A stretch of 64,000 nt of DNA, taken from Anodontia alba (Eukaryota > Mollusca > Bivalvia > Lucinida > Lucinidae). Shown piece after piece: positions 21,294 through 32,720 of this stretch (its first letter is position 1; each line of letters opens with the position of its first letter). The translations under genes were made by a program, and so were the position numbers. The notes below the pieces were generated by a model. It was not told the origin of the DNA. It was given only the letters and a program-made list of their open reading frames with translations, and ran no database searches. The DNA is taken from contig OZ024825.1 in NCBI GenBank assembly GCA_964016985.1, positions 4,086,056 to 4,150,055 on the forward strand, in the 5' to 3' direction.

Positions 21294-21523
21294 TTAACCT
21301 TTTTGTGCCTAGCGTCCCATAAATGGGACATTGGCAAACAGTATAGACCCAGATCAGACGCCGCAGAACGCGGCGTCTGATCAGGGTCTACACTGTTTGC
21401 ATTTACTACAGGCATTTCAATAAAACATGGTAACAATCAAAATTGTCCAGACACCCCTTAAGCTGGAAATGGACAGGTCCAAAGAGTTCAGGTAGAAGAG
21501 TCCACTTGGCATAAATGGGTTAA
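21294..21523. mobile_element. P1 MITE, complete (TTAA-type)
   Basis: TTAA (21294-21297) and TTAA (21520-21523) flank CCTTTTTGTGCC...GGCATAAATGGG. Core palindrome CAGATCAGACGCCGC...GCGGCGTCTGATCAG within AAACAGTATAGACC / GGTCTACACTGTTT. TTAA plus CCC-start termini resemble piggyBac-derived MITEs. Confidence 0.75.
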
Positions 21524-21657
21524 AAGTAGACGTCTTTTCAGAAGGGAGATTAATAAAGTTGCTTCCCCTGAAAGTACATCAATTCCTGTCGTTAGAGCTT
21601 CTGCTGTATTTCTGTATTGCACATGGTATAACGAAAGGTTCGTTTTGACTATTTTAG

Positions 21658-21810
21658 GTTGTCCTAGCATGACAAGTGACAGCCAGATACAGAACAGGGA
21701 CTCCTTGGTGATCAAAGGTCAAAGGTTATCTTCTCCGAACCAGAGTGAAACAAACATTCCCCATTTTCAACAGGCAAGATTGTCATCGGGGAACATCGTT
21801 CGACCGCATG
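21658..21810 (+). CDS. Candidate internal exon of an unidentified gene (153 nt, phase 1-1)
   Basis: A pyrimidine-rich tract and acceptor (TTCGTTTTGACTATTTTAG, AG at 21656-21657) precede an open frame that ends at a strong donor, ATG|GTAAGTAT at 21811. The exon is 153 nt. Translating in the open frame gives CPSMTSDSQIQNRDSLVIKG, then QRLSSPNQSETNIPHFQQAR, then LSSGNIVRPH, with split codons at both ends; lengths make it a symmetric phase 1-1 exon. The peptide is Ser/Gln/Asn-rich, probably disordered, and I recognise no domain. It matches none of the repeats around it, which supports a genuine host exon. No adjoining exon could be found in the window, so the gene would need introns of many kilobases. 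Alternative: chance splice-like signals in non-coding DNA. Confidence 0.45.
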
Positions 21811-21914
21811 GTAAGTATCTTTCTCATTCCGTAATTAAACCTTAAAATGTTATTCGAAATTTTATCAGATCGCATTCTTTTTTCCTTTTTCTTTTATTAA
21901 TTTATTTATTTCCA

Positions 21915-22275
21915 GAGAAAATAAGCTTGATATTTTATGTGCATCGCCTGCCCATCACGAAAACATGCCTATATAATTTTGACTCCCTTAAACCCCACCT
22001 TTATATAGTAAAACTGGGGTTTACAGGGGTATACATTATTTTTTTTTATTTCTGCTCAAAAACATAGATTGTTGGTACTCGTTAAAACCGCCTCGGCGAG
22101 GCGGTTCTAACGAGTACCCACAATCTGTTTTGAGCCGAAATATGTAAAATATCACAATTTAATATCTGAAAATTTTCAATTTTTGGAGGTAAAATTATCT
22201 ATATATTTGTACAGGCATGTTTTCGTTATGTGCCTTGCGGACGATTCACATAAAATGTCAAGCTAGATAAGCTCT
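21915..22275. mobile_element. P2-type palindrome interrupted by PM1
   Basis: CTTGATATTTTATGTGCATCGCCTGCC left and GGACGATTCACATAAAATGTCAAG right form one hairpin; PM1 (21953-22230) sits at its apex. Confidence 0.6.
21953..22230. mobile_element. PM1 copy (R) nested in P2 hairpin
   Basis: CATCACG to CGTTATG, complete palindrome. Flanked by TGCC on both sides, a possible 4-bp duplication in this copy only. Confidence 0.9.
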
Positions 22276-22304
22276 AGATAAGGCGCCTTTTTCAACTTTT
22301 TCAA

Positions 22305-22400
22305 CCCAAAAGTATTTATATTTTTCTTATTCTTACACAAAAAAAAACATATATGATACTCATTAGGAGTACCCACAACATATCTTGTCGTGGAAAAACA
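22305..22400. repeat. Degraded palindrome of the second core family
   Basis: ACATATATGATACTCATTAG directly followed by GAGTACCCACAACATATC; the GC-rich centre is deleted. Confidence 0.5.
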
Positions 22401-22413
22401 AGAAAAAGATCAA

Positions 22414-22655
22414 CATCACGAAAACACGCCTATATAATATTGACCCCCTTAAACCCCACTTTTATATAGTAAAACTGGGGTTTACAGGGGTATACATTAT
22501 TTTTCTTATTTCTGCTCTAAAGGCGGTTCTAACGAGTACCCACAATCTATGTTTTAGAGCAGAAATATTAAAACTATCAGAGTTTTTCATCTGAAAATGT
22601 TTAGTTTTTGGAGGTGAAATTTTCTATATATTTGAATAGGCGTGTTTTCGTAATG
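22414..22655. mobile_element. PM1 copy (R), one palindrome arm missing
   Basis: CATCACG to CGTAATG. From TTTCTGCTCTAAA it jumps to GGCGGTTCTAACGAG, so the left palindrome arm is deleted. Confidence 0.9.
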
Positions 22656-22871
22656 ACCTGGTACTTCCTCTTATCTAGCGCTATGGAGTAGACTATACAC
22701 TAAACATAAGTCTTTTCTAATGTATGCCGGCTCCTGGTGGGTTCATAACAAATAAAATGATGATATACCAGGGTTTCTCCTCAGGGTTTTACAATGAGGG
22801 TCCGAGGGACTCCCTTATGTGGAATTAAGGGGTCTTTTAATAAGATTTAGGGTTTTGTTGTCTTGAAGAGG

Positions 22872-23063
22872 TTAACCCTTAAAGCGTTTATCGCAACTAG
22901 AACAAAACATGCCTTTACGCACAGTTTTACTTTTCAGAGAAAATAATGCTTGACATTTCATGTGAATTGTCTGCCTAGCGGTCCATTCGCATGAAATTTC
23001 TTATTTTATCTGAAAAAAAAAAAATGTTATCTGCTACAAGTTGCTTAGTGCTTTAAGGGTTAA
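22872..23063. mobile_element. P2 MITE, complete (TTAA-type)
   Basis: TTAACCCTTAAAGCG at the left and GTGCTTTAAGGGTTAA at the right; central CATTTCATGTGAATTGTCTG with a mirrored arm and an A run. Confidence 0.75.
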
Positions 23064-23858
23064 CTTTGCTCAAATATTGATAATTTTTGCCCTTTAAACC
23101 AAACAAAAATAAAGCCATAGATAAACAAAACTAATGTTAGATGGATGGATCATATATGCATCTCTTAGAACCCTTCCCCCTAACATTTGAGGGTCAGAAC
23201 AAGTTTTGGGGGCAAAAACTGCTAAAATGCGAGTCCGGGAAACCCATGACAACTATGTATTTGGAGAAGATAATACGTTTACCAGCACTGTTGGGTAAAC
23301 TGTTATCCGAGATATTTTGTTCCGAAATCAAAGAGTTCATCTTCAGAGATATTCACGACTAAATACAATGACAAGTACACAAAAACGAAGTAGGAAAGCA
23401 ATCTTAATCATTAGTTATGCTATGCAGTACCATATCAGAATATGCTATCATATAAGAAATCTAAATAAATACCTGAATTGTGGTAGCTAGTCATTTGGTG
23501 CGATGTGTTTGTTACTGTATGCAAAATTCTAACCTTTGCTGATCGATCACACACACAACGTACCAAATCAGCGGTTTCAAAATCAAGATATATAATACCT
23601 TTCCATAAAAAGGCGCTACCTGTATGTGACTCAGTTGCCTGGTAGCGTTAAAAAACGGATCAGTTAGAGTTTTTCTATACAGTTGTGGTTGTGCTGACTC
23701 TATAGTAATCATTTGTTTTCATCTCGTCCACGGATTCAGTAGCTCTCGCGCGACTTTCTTGTTCTTTTACTCCGACTGATCAATGACGGCAATTAATGAT
23801 CCGGTGAATTGAAATGAACGGCTACAGGAGTGCGCTTGAGTTTTTTTGTTTGTTTTTT
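23064..23858. other. Intergenic, nothing recognised
   Basis: No motif-bearing ORF and no matched repeat. Ends in a T-rich stretch where the HL element is inserted. Confidence 0.4.
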
Positions 23859-26800
23859 AGCTCACCTGAGCTGAACGCTCAAGAAGAGCTATTGTAATCA
23901 CTCACCGTCCGTCGTCGTCGTCGTCCATCCGTCCGTCCGTCCGCAATCTTTAAACAACATCTCCTCCTAAACCACTGATTGGAATTTGATCAAACTTCAC
24001 AGGAATGATCCTTGGTTGGTCCTCTTTCAAAATTGTTCAAATGGTTCCGGTCCATTGCATATCTAGGTCACAGGAGCTAAAAACAGATTTTTTAACTAAA
24101 AACTTAAAAAATCTTCTTGTCAGAAACCACTGGACCGATTTTCATATAATTTTGCAGAAAGGTTCCTTTGGTGACCCTCTACTAAGATTATTCAAGCCAT
24201 ATGGATTCGTCAAAAAACATGGCCGCTAGTTGGCGGGGCTTATTTTCCCTATATATCTATATAGAAAATTTTAAAAATCTTCTTGTCAGAAACCAATGGA
24301 CTAAATTCAATATAATTTTACAGAAATGTTCCTTTGGCGATCCTCTATCAAGATTGTTCAAACCATTTGGATTCGTCAAGAAACATGGCCGCCAGGGGTC
24401 GGGGTTTATTTCCCCTATCAGTCTACATAGAAAACTTAAAAAAATCTTCTTGTCAGAAACCACTTGACGGATTTCCATATAATTTTGCAGAAATGTTCCT
24501 TTGGTGATCCTCTACCACGCTTGTTCAAGCTATTTGGATTCGTTAAAAAACATGGCCGCCAGGGGACGGGGCTTATTTTCCCTATATATCTATATAGAAA
24601 ATTCTAAAAATCTTCTTGTCAGAAACCAATGGACCAATTCGAATAAAATTTTGCAGAAATGTTCCTTTGGTGATCCTCTACCAAGATTGTTCAAGCCATT
24701 TGGATTCGTCATAAAACATGGCCGCTAGGGGGCGGGGCTTATTTTCCCTATATATCTATATAGAAAACTTAATCTTCTTGTCAGAAACCACTGGACCGAT
24801 TTCCATATAATTTTGCAGAAATGTTCCTTTGGTGATCCTCTACCAAGATTGTTCAAGCCATTTGGAATCGTCATAAAACACGGCCGACAGGGTCGGGCGG
24901 GGCTTATTTTCCCTGTATATCTATATAGAAAACTTAAAAAATCTTCTTGTCAGAAACCATTGAACCGATTTCCATATAATTTTGCAGAAATGTTCCTTTG
25001 GTGATCCTCTATCAAGATTGTTCAAGCCATTAGGATTTGTCAAAAAATATGGCCGCCGGGGGGCGGGGCTTATTTCCCCTATATATCTGTATAGAAAACT
25101 TAAAAAATCTTCTTGTTAGAAACCACTGGACCGATTTCCATATAATTTTGCAGAAATGTTTCTTTGGTGATCCTCTACCAATATTGTTCAATCCATTTGG
25201 ATTTGTCAAAAAACATGGCCGCTAGGGGGCGGGGCTTATTTTCCCTATATATCTATATAGAAAACTTAAAAAATCTTCTTGTCAGAAACCAGTGAACCGA
25301 TTTCCATATAATTTTGCAGAAATGTTCCTTTTGGTGATCCTCTACCAAGATTATTCAAGCCATTTGGATTCGTCAAAAAACATGGCCGCCAGGAGGCGGG
25401 GCTTATTTTTCCTATATATCTATATATATAGAGAAAATTTAAAATATCTTCTTGTCAGAAACCACTGGACCGATTGCAATATAATTTTGCTGAAATGTAC
25501 CTTTGGTGATTCTGTACCAAGATTGTTCAAGCCATTAGGATTTGTCGAAAAACATGGCCGCCAAGGGACAGGCCTTATTTTCCCTATATATCTTTATGGA
25601 AAACTTGAAACATCTTTTTGTCAGAAACCACTGGACCGATTTCATTATACCTTGGCAAAATGTTTTCTTGGTGATCCTCTACCAAGATTGTTCAAGTAAT
25701 CGTGATTCATCAAAAAAACATGGCCGCTAGGGATGGAGCTTATTTTCCTTTTATATCTATATAGAAAACTTGAAAAAAATCTTCTTGTCAGAAACCATTG
25801 AACCTATTTCAATATAACTTGGCAGAAATGTTTCCTTGGTGATCCTTTACCAAGATTGTTCAAGCCGTCATGGTTTGTCAAAGAACATGGCTGCTAGGGG
25901 GCGGGGCTTATTTTCCCTATATGTCTATAAAGAAAGCTTGAAAAAATCTTCTTGTCAGAAACCACTGGACTGATTACAATATAACTTGGCAGAAATGTTT
26001 CCTTGGTGATCCTTTACCAAGATTGTTCAAGCTGTCATGATTTGTCAAAAAACATGGCTGCTAGGGGGCTGGGCTTATTTTCCCGAAATATCTGTATAGA
26101 AAATTTTAATGATCTTCTTGTCAGAAACCACTGGACTGATTACAATATAACATTGCAGAAATGTTTCTTATGTAACCCTCTTTCAAGGTTGTTCAAGCCG
26201 TCATGATTCGTCAAAAACATGGCCACCAGGGGGCGGGGCTTATTTTCCTATATAGAAAAATTTAAAAATCTTCTTGTCAGAAACTACAGGACTGATTTCA
26301 TTATAACTTGACAGAACATTTTCCTTGGTGACCCTCTACCAAGATTGTTCAAGTAATCGTGATTAGTCAAAAAACATGGCTGCTAGCGGGTGGGGCTTAT
26401 TTTCCATATATAATCTATATAGAAAACTAAAAAAATCTTCTTGTCATAAACCACCAGACCGATTTCAATATAACTTGGCAGGAATGTTTCTTTGGTGACC
26501 CTCTACCAAGGTTGTTCAAGCTATTATGATTTGTCAAAAAACATGGCCGCTAGGGGGCGGGGCTTATTTTCCCTATATATCTATATAAGAAAAATTAAAA
26601 ATCTTCTCGTAAGAAACCGTTGGACAAAGTTCAATGTAACTTGGCAGGAATGTTGCTTTGGTGACTCTCTACCAAGATTGTTCTAGCCTTCATGATAGGT
26701 CAAAAAACATGGCCCCCAGGGGGCGGGGCTATATATCTGTATAGAAAATTTTACAATTCTTCTTGTCAAATACCTCCTGACTGATTTCAATCATGCTTTG

Positions 26801-27326
26801 GTGACCCTCTACCAAGAATGTTCAAGCAATCCTGATTTGTCAAAAAACATGGCTGCTAGGGGGTGGTGCTTATTTTCCCTATAGATCTAAATAGAAAACT
26901 TTAAAAATCTTCTTGTCAGAAACCACTGAGCCGATTTCAGTTTAACTTGGCAGGAATGTTCCTTTGGTTACCCTCTACCAAGTTTGTTCAAGCTGTTATG
27001 ATTCGTCAAAAAAATGGTCGTTAGGGGTTAGGGCTTTATAGCGATATAAAACGCTTTAAAACCTTTTTGTCAGCAACCACTGGACCAATTTCAATATAAC
27101 TTGGCAGAAATGTTCCTTTGGTGACCCTCTTTCAAGATTAAGTCAAGTCGTCATGATGCGTTAAAACGAAAAACATGGCTTGGGGGGTTGGGGTGGGGTG
27201 GGAGGGGTGTAGGGCTATAAAATTTATACATAAATCTTAGAGCAGTGAACTTGGCTGAAACTTCAACAGTAAGTATGCAAATCTGTTTGCTCAGGTGAGC
27301 GATATAGGACCATCATGGTCCTCTTG
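23859..27326. mobile_element. HL element 1: Helentron/HINE-like with internal minisatellite
   Basis: Starts AGCTCACCTGAGCTG right after a T run and ends GCTCAGGTGAGCGATATAGG then the hairpin GGACCATCATGGTCC and CTCTTG before TTTTT. This layout (5' subterminal repeat, T-T insertion point, internal tandem repeats, mirrored 3' subterminal repeat, short terminal hairpin) is that of Helentron-associated or pearl-like elements in bivalves. It contains a (CGT)n/(CCGT)n block at about 23905-23942. It is 3468 bp and has no Rep/helicase ORF, so it is non-autonomous. Confidence 0.7.
24080..27240. repeat. Minisatellite array, ~19 units of ~150-168 bp
   Basis: I count 19 occurrences of the CTTCTTGTCAGAAACCA motif or variants, from about 24112 to 27075. 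Each unit also has GTTCCTTTGGTGATCCTCTA and AAACATGGCCGCYAGGGG. Units toward the right end are more diverged. ORFs of up to 135 codons are by-products of the periodicity. Confidence 0.95.
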
Positions 27327-27510
27327 TTTTTCCAATCAGGACAGTTTCCAGTTATATGTAGTTTTACTAGTGTGGTTTAACCACTGTTTGTCTTTCTGAG
27401 CCTATTACAAACAACGAGACATACTTTCACATCGAAGAACTGGATCATACATGTGTCTACTCTGTTTGCTCATGTATGCCTTGTCCAAACGTGTGTGTAA
27501 AATTTGATAT

Positions 27511-27860
27511 AGCACTTAAATGGAATGGATACACTTTCAAGGGAGACTCTTTCCAAATTGTTTTGGCTCCCTTCTGAAATGGGGTCTACTATTAAAGGAA
27601 AAAAATTGCTCCCATGGTTTGCTCCCACAGGGAGCAACATCTTTCCTTCTTGAGTAGACCCCTTTTCAGATGTCTACTTTAAAAGGATAGAATTTGCTCC
27701 CACGGGAAGCAACATCTTTCCTTCTTGAGTGGACCCTTTTCAGATGTCTACTCTAAAAGGATAGAATTTGCTATCCTGTTTGAGTAGACACCTTTTCAGA
27801 AGGAACTTGATGTACAGGAAAGCAAACAGGAAGTTGTCTCCCTGGCGATAATAGCGAAAA
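27511..27860. repeat. Foldback repeat with internal ~90-bp duplications
   Basis: Starts AATGGATACACTTTCAAGGG. The block CTACTTTAAAAGGATAGAAT-TTGCTCCCACGGG...CCTTTTCAGATG occurs two and a half times between 27580 and 27800. Confidence 0.6.
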
Positions 27861-27896
27861 ATCAACGGTTTACCCAGACCTTAAGATGGATGTTGC

Positions 27897-28033
27897 TTAA
27901 CGCTTAGCATTCTGGGTAAAAGTTGCAGCAGACGACATTTTGAAAACAAATTCTTATTTTCCCAGGACGAATGATTTGACATTTCATGCAAATTGGAGAC
28001 AATTTGCGTAAAATGCCAAATCCTGTTTTCTGG

Positions 28034-28067
<34 letters not shown>

Positions 28068-28115
28068 ATCATCAGTTTGCCGCCTGCTGAATTTGCCCAG
28101 AGAGTGATAAATGTA
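27897..28115. mobile_element. P4 MITE with poly(A) insert
   Basis: TTAACGCTTAGCATTCTGGG at the left and TTTGCCCAGAGAGTG at the right; a ~30-nt A run at 28036-28066 lies in the right arm. Confidence 0.65.
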
Positions 28116-28336
28116 ATATGTAGTCCAATATATATTTGAGAAAAAAAGCTAATACTTAACCTACAATCTCTCCTGTTACAAACGGAAGGAAGGATCTTAG
28201 TATAAATATTAAGTGACAGAGATGAACAAAGACATGTCTGACTAATTACCATCAGTACATGATTGTTTTGCCCTGCAGTTAAATAGTAGACTGAAAACTG
28301 TCGTCTGTATTGTATATGTTCCGACTCGAATACATT

Positions 28337-28574
28337 TTAACACTTAAAGCGCCAAGCAAAACTCTTAGCAGACGACGTTCTAAACTTCACCTTAACTTTT
28401 TCTTACAAAAATAAGTCTTGACATTTCATGTGAATCGTCTGCAGACGATTCACATGAACTGCAGACGATTCACATGAAATATCTAGATTTTTTTTTTTTT
28501 TTTTTTTTGACAAATAAAACAAAATATTTCAAAATGCCGTCCGCTGCAGTTGTGATTGGCGTTTCAAGAGTTAA
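28337..28574. mobile_element. P2 MITE (TTAA-type)
   Basis: TTAACACTTAAAGCGCCAAGC at left and GGCGTTTCAAGAGTTAA at right; the loop carries a tandem duplication of GCAGACGATTCACATGAA. Confidence 0.7.
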
Positions 28575-28579
28575 AGTCG

Positions 28580-28862
28580 TCACGAAAACACGCCTATATA
28601 ATTTTGACCCCCTTAAACCCCACTTTTATATAGTAAAACTGGGGTTTACAGGGGTATACATTATTTTTCTTATTTCTGCTCAAAAACATAGATTGTGGGT
28701 ACTCGTTAGAACCGCCTCGCCTCGGCGAGGCGGTTCTAACGAGTACCCACAATCTATGTTTTGAGCAGAAATATGAAAAATATCCGAATTTTTGTCTGAA
28801 AATTTTCTTTTTTTTTTGTGGTAAAATTTTCAATATATTTGAATAGAAGTGTTTTCGTAATG
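28580..28862. mobile_element. PM1 copy (R)
   Basis: TCACG to CGTAATG with a complete palindrome, centre GCCTCGCCTCGGCGAGGCGG. Confidence 0.9.
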
Positions 28863-30258
28863 TTAGCATTCTGTAGGCTGTATTAATCGATGAACATTTG
28901 CCATATTTATCTTATTCTTTTTTACAGAAAACTTTAAAATATAAATTTTCGTTTTCGAAAAATAATGTGCTTGCGTAAAGTTAGCATCCACCCTTTTCAT
29001 TGTACGGTTTAATAAACAAAAACATTTCCTTACACAAGCTTAAAATTAAATGCCTTATGCGTACCGCATAGAAGAAAGGCAACTTAAAAACTTAAAATTA
29101 TAAAACGAGGGAATCTGTATGGGTGGGATGAAGTCCTCAGAAATAATGAGATGCAGTACATGTGAGCACATCGTAGAACTGCATAAGAGTTACAACATGA
29201 GAAAGAAGCCCTCATTTCTATATGACCAGTACCATATTTCAAATTTATTTGCCGGAAAGTGACTAAGCTTAAATCAAATACCATTAGGGCTGTGAAGTTT
29301 ACCGTAATAAAATCCACCCACTGTTTACAGGAATCAGTCCGCCACACATTTCCAGTGTAGAATAGAGATGTCTCGTGCTCAGGTTACTTTATTCATTACC
29401 GGGGTTCATTATCACCGTGTCATATAGAACTGCAGTAAATCTGCAAGTCATTAAATAACATGAGATATCCTTGATGGAATACATGGACTATGTACACTGT
29501 GCTCAGTGTCATTATGACATCTATGAGATATGGTCATAATGGTTATTGCGACAAATAGGTTGTTGCAGAGATAATTTTTTTAAATTTCTTGCCTTTCGGC
29601 CCGAAATTTAAAGCTATGCAATTACATGTGAGTCTTTTAAGCTTGAATTTTATCATCAACCATACAGAAACTAGTAACAGGGTCTAATTCCTCTAATATA
29701 TTGGTTGCTCAAGTTGAGTGGGTTGAACTAAGTTCATGTTTTGACAAAAGGACAGCTTTTCAAAAATAGGCATTCTCTACGAACCGTCTTTGAAAGGCAG
29801 TACTTCGATTAACGAATTAGCCGGGGCAGGCATTTCCAGCGAAGACTCAAATCGGTCTGTGCATTCGTGCGGTCTGGTCAGTCTTCGCCGGGTACTTTGT
29901 GGGTAGCCACTGATCCGGTTTATTCAGGTGGACAGAGAAGACTCTGATCAGACTAAGCGCGGATGAAAATGCTGTGCCCCTGCTCACATTTTATGTCAGG
30001 AACACCTCCATTGTTTGTCAAGGTATCATTTTTAATTTATATTGCTGTATAATGACTAATGAGCATATATATATAGCTTTGTGATTGTCAAACAGTAATT
30101 TTGACCAAGTTCTGCTTTATCTTAACCCAGGCATACTCTGATCTTGGTTTTTGATACATATTCACTGATCTGGATCTACAATGTTTGCAAAGGCATGGCA
30201 TATCCGAGTTCAGTAGAAGGAGAGTAAAACGAAATAGTTTCAAAGAACAAACTACTTA
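28863..30258. other. Intergenic, GA fragments, no gene
   Basis: Degenerate GA pieces at about 29830-29975 (GCGAAGACTCAAATCGGTCT and AGAAGACTCTGATCAGACT). ORFs here lack motifs. Confidence 0.4.
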
Positions 30259-31122
30259 CTGTGCTTTCGACATCTTTCAGAAAGTCGTTTTTAGCTTGGC
30301 GCTTTAAACAGAAGAAGTAAATTTGCAAACTTTTGTCATAATTTAATGCAAAACCGTTTGTCGTAACTACCTATGCGCAAAAAGTTTTATTCTAGTCAGT
30401 GTTTTTTTTTTTTTTAAAAATCCAATATTTTCACTTTTTCCCATAGTAAAAATGAATTAGGTTCGGCCAATTAGACCTCAGAAGTGATCTTCTTATATTT
30501 TTTTAAAGTCGAAATGGCCTCAATGACCACAAAACACCAGAATATATATCAGAGAGAATATTTAAGGGAACCGCTTGTCTTCTCAAAGTAGGTGAAAATT
30601 CAAAGCTGTTTTGAAACCGGGCATTGGTATCGAAATCGTGTATATATACATATTCATCAATGCTCGTGGGGCATGGACCGGTTACTTGTCCTCTTTGCGT
30701 TTAAACATCCATTGTGCCATTAAAGTTTTGCTTCTTTCTACTGGAATTCGCGCTTTCTCCTAAATACTGTCCCTAGTATATATAAACGTCAAGAACATTG
30801 CCTTTGGAACACAGTACTGATTAGAAAATGGGAATCTCGGTTTTACTGAGACTCTTCATAAGCAGTAATCAAGTTTGCAACACTGCCTACATCCTCTAGC
30901 GTATACATGAGCAGAACTCCATTTGCAAATATACCAAATTGCCTAGGTCAGACCAATTTTTGGCGATAAATTTAATTTTAGGGTACACATTTGAGAACAA
31001 TAACACAGAAACAGAAAAGACAAATGGTTTCTGATAAGATATAGTCAATAAGAACAAAATATTTTCATTTAAGATAAAACGCCAAGCAAAAACCGTCTTT
31101 CCGAGAGATGTCGAAAGGACAG
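30259..31122. mobile_element. CT-element A: TIR element starting CTGTSCTTTCGACATC
   Basis: Left CTGTGCTTTCGACATCTTTC and right GAGATGTCGAAAGGACAG form terminal inverted repeats of about 50 bp, with TA on each side. Both subterminal regions match element B (54879-56512), but the interior differs: here it is the 481-bp segment that is also found inverted at 33113. No protein. Confidence 0.6.
30458..30938 (+). repeat. Left arm of a perfect 481-bp inverted repeat
   Basis: From TAGGTTCGGCCAATTAGACC to CAAATATACCAAA. Checked line by line against the reverse complement of 33113-33593 with no mismatch seen. Confidence 0.9.
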
Positions 31123-31499
31123 TAATTTACAAATATTTGGTTCAATGTTTTTAATAGACGCTTGTAATAAATACAACGCACCAAAATCTCAGCCACTTGC
31201 TAAAATTCTAAATTGATACAAAACAGTTCAAAAGGATAATGGATAGCTATAAAAATAATTTGTTTCAACATGCGAACAGGATCTTTGTCGTATATGCGTT
31301 GTTTTGTTTTGGCTTAACGGCAAGCATGTTTGACAATATCGAACTATTTCGTTTCGAAGGGAAGGGTGGATTGGGTAAAAAGGTCCAACTCAACCAGGTG
31401 CAAGTGCAATAGATTGTTGCACTGCCGGTATGTCAGCTGATGGGACGCACCATTTTGCCACAAGCAACAACCGACCAAACTGCGCGTTCGTATGCGTAT
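31123..31499. other. Intergenic, nothing coding
   Basis: TTGGCTTAACGGCAAGCATG near 31308 resembles a SINE tail region. No gene. Confidence 0.35.
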
Positions 31500-31540
31500 C
31501 ATCACGAAAACATGCCTATATAATTTTGACCCCCTTAAAC

Positions 31541-31549
31541 CCCTCTTTT
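31541..31549. repeat. Target duplication of the 273-bp element, left
   Basis: CCCTCTTTT, identical to 31823-31831; it lies inside PM1 sequence. Confidence 0.75.
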
Positions 31550-31571
31550 TAGCCTTGCCCAAGGCTTAGAA

Positions 31572-31628
<57 letters not shown>

Positions 31629-31822
31629 CTTATTGAGCTCTGTGGCTAGTCTATAGATAATATGGTCTGGATTTCTAATATATTTCAGAGACAACCACAG
31701 AAGAAAAGTTCACCCATAGACTAGCTAAACATTGAATCAAAAAGTAGAATATAAATGAAAAAAAAAAGTAAAAAAAAAAAAAGTGACAAACATACTTATA
31801 TATTGGCCTAGTAGCTAGGCTA
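31550..31822. mobile_element. 273-bp TIR element, 8-9-bp target duplication
   Basis: Begins TAGCCTTGCCCAAGGC and ends AGTAGCTAGGCTA, giving TIRs TAGCCTWGC. Contains a (TA)n run (31571-31625) and an A-rich part. An 8-9-bp duplication with short TIRs suggests a hAT-, Merlin- or Mutator-type MITE; the superfamily cannot be decided. Confidence 0.65.
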
Positions 31823-31831
31823 CCCTCTTTT
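31823..31831. repeat. Target duplication of the 273-bp element, right
   Basis: CCCTCTTTT. Confidence 0.75.
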
Positions 31832-32334
31832 ATACAGTAAAACTGGAGTTTACATGGGTATACATTATTTTTCTTATTACTGCTCAAAACATAGATTGTG
31901 GGTACTCGTTAGAACCGCCTCGCCTCTTACTGCTCAAAACATAGAGTGTGGGTACTCGTTAGAACCGCCTCGGCGAGGCGGTTCTAACGAGTACCCACAA
32001 TCTACGTTTTGAGCAGAGGGCTCAAGGCGAGGCGGTTCTAACGAGCAGAGGGCTCAAAACATAGATTGTGGGTACTCGTTAGAACCGCTTCGCCGAGGCG
32101 GTTCTAACGAGTACCCAAAATCTATGTTTTGAGCAGAAATAAGAAAAAAATATCAGAATTGTTATCTGAAAACTTTTAGTTTTTGGTGGTAAAATTTTCA
32201 ATATATTTGAAAAGGCGTGTTTCCACTTTTTCCCACTTATGATCCGCAATGCCAGAAAACGTACATTCGGATAAGTGCATCCAGCGAAAATTCAGAATAG
32301 CCTACGCACTCTTATCTTTACAGGGCTTATTTTG

Positions 32335-32612
32335 CATTACGAAAACACGCCTGTTCAAATATTTTGAAAATTTTGCCACCAACAAATGAAAATTTTCAGA
32401 TAAAAATTCTGATATTTTTCACATTTCTGCTCAAAACATAGATTATGGGTACTAGTTAGAACCGCCTCGGTGAGGCGGTTCTAACTAGTACCCACAATCT
32501 ATGTTTTTGAGAAGAAATAAGAAAAATAATGTATACCCCTGTAAACCCCAGTTTTACTATATAAAAGTAGGGTTTAAGGGGGTCAAAATTATATAGGCAT
32601 GTTTTCGTGATG
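32335..32612. mobile_element. PM1 copy (F)
   Basis: CATTACG to CGTGATG, full palindrome. Both arms carry the same change (TACTAGTTAG / CTAACTAGTA). Confidence 0.9.
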
Positions 32613-32634
32613 GAATAGCCAATGATTCAATGGT

Positions 32635-32720
32635 TCTTCGTGCGCACAACGAAGACTCTGATTTGAGCCTTCGTTGGGCGCACATGTCAGAAGGTATATT
32701 TTCTCACGTTGCGACACATG
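32635..32720. repeat. GA-family fragment
   Basis: CGCACAACGAAGACTCTGATTT and GGGCGCACATGTCAGAAGGT. Confidence 0.5.

Larger units (their letters stand above)
31500..32224. mobile_element. PM1 copy (R), nested insertion and amplified core
   Basis: Starts CATCACGAAAACATGCC. It is interrupted at 31550-31822 by a 273-bp element. The palindrome arm CATAGATTGTGGGTACTCG-TTAGAACCG is then present three times, interleaved with mirrored arms and GAGGGCTCAA spacers (31880-32130). The right terminus is cut after AAAGGCGTGT. Confidence 0.85.

Noticed and set aside
25292..25699. 135-codon ORF and about ten similar ORFs from 24005 to 26686
   Set aside because: Periodic by-products of the HL element 1 minisatellite; frames shift between units and there is no shared start context.
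24080..27240. Regular repeats as a CRISPR array
   Set aside because: Units are ~165 bp and continuous, without unique spacers, and the genome is eukaryotic.
28474..28869. Recurrent ORFs containing FDPLKPHFYIVKLGFTGVY (also near 16000, 19066, 22385, 35101, 39656, 42201)
   Set aside because: This peptide is the translation of the PM1 right half in one frame. It recurs because PM1 recurs, with stops at varying places.
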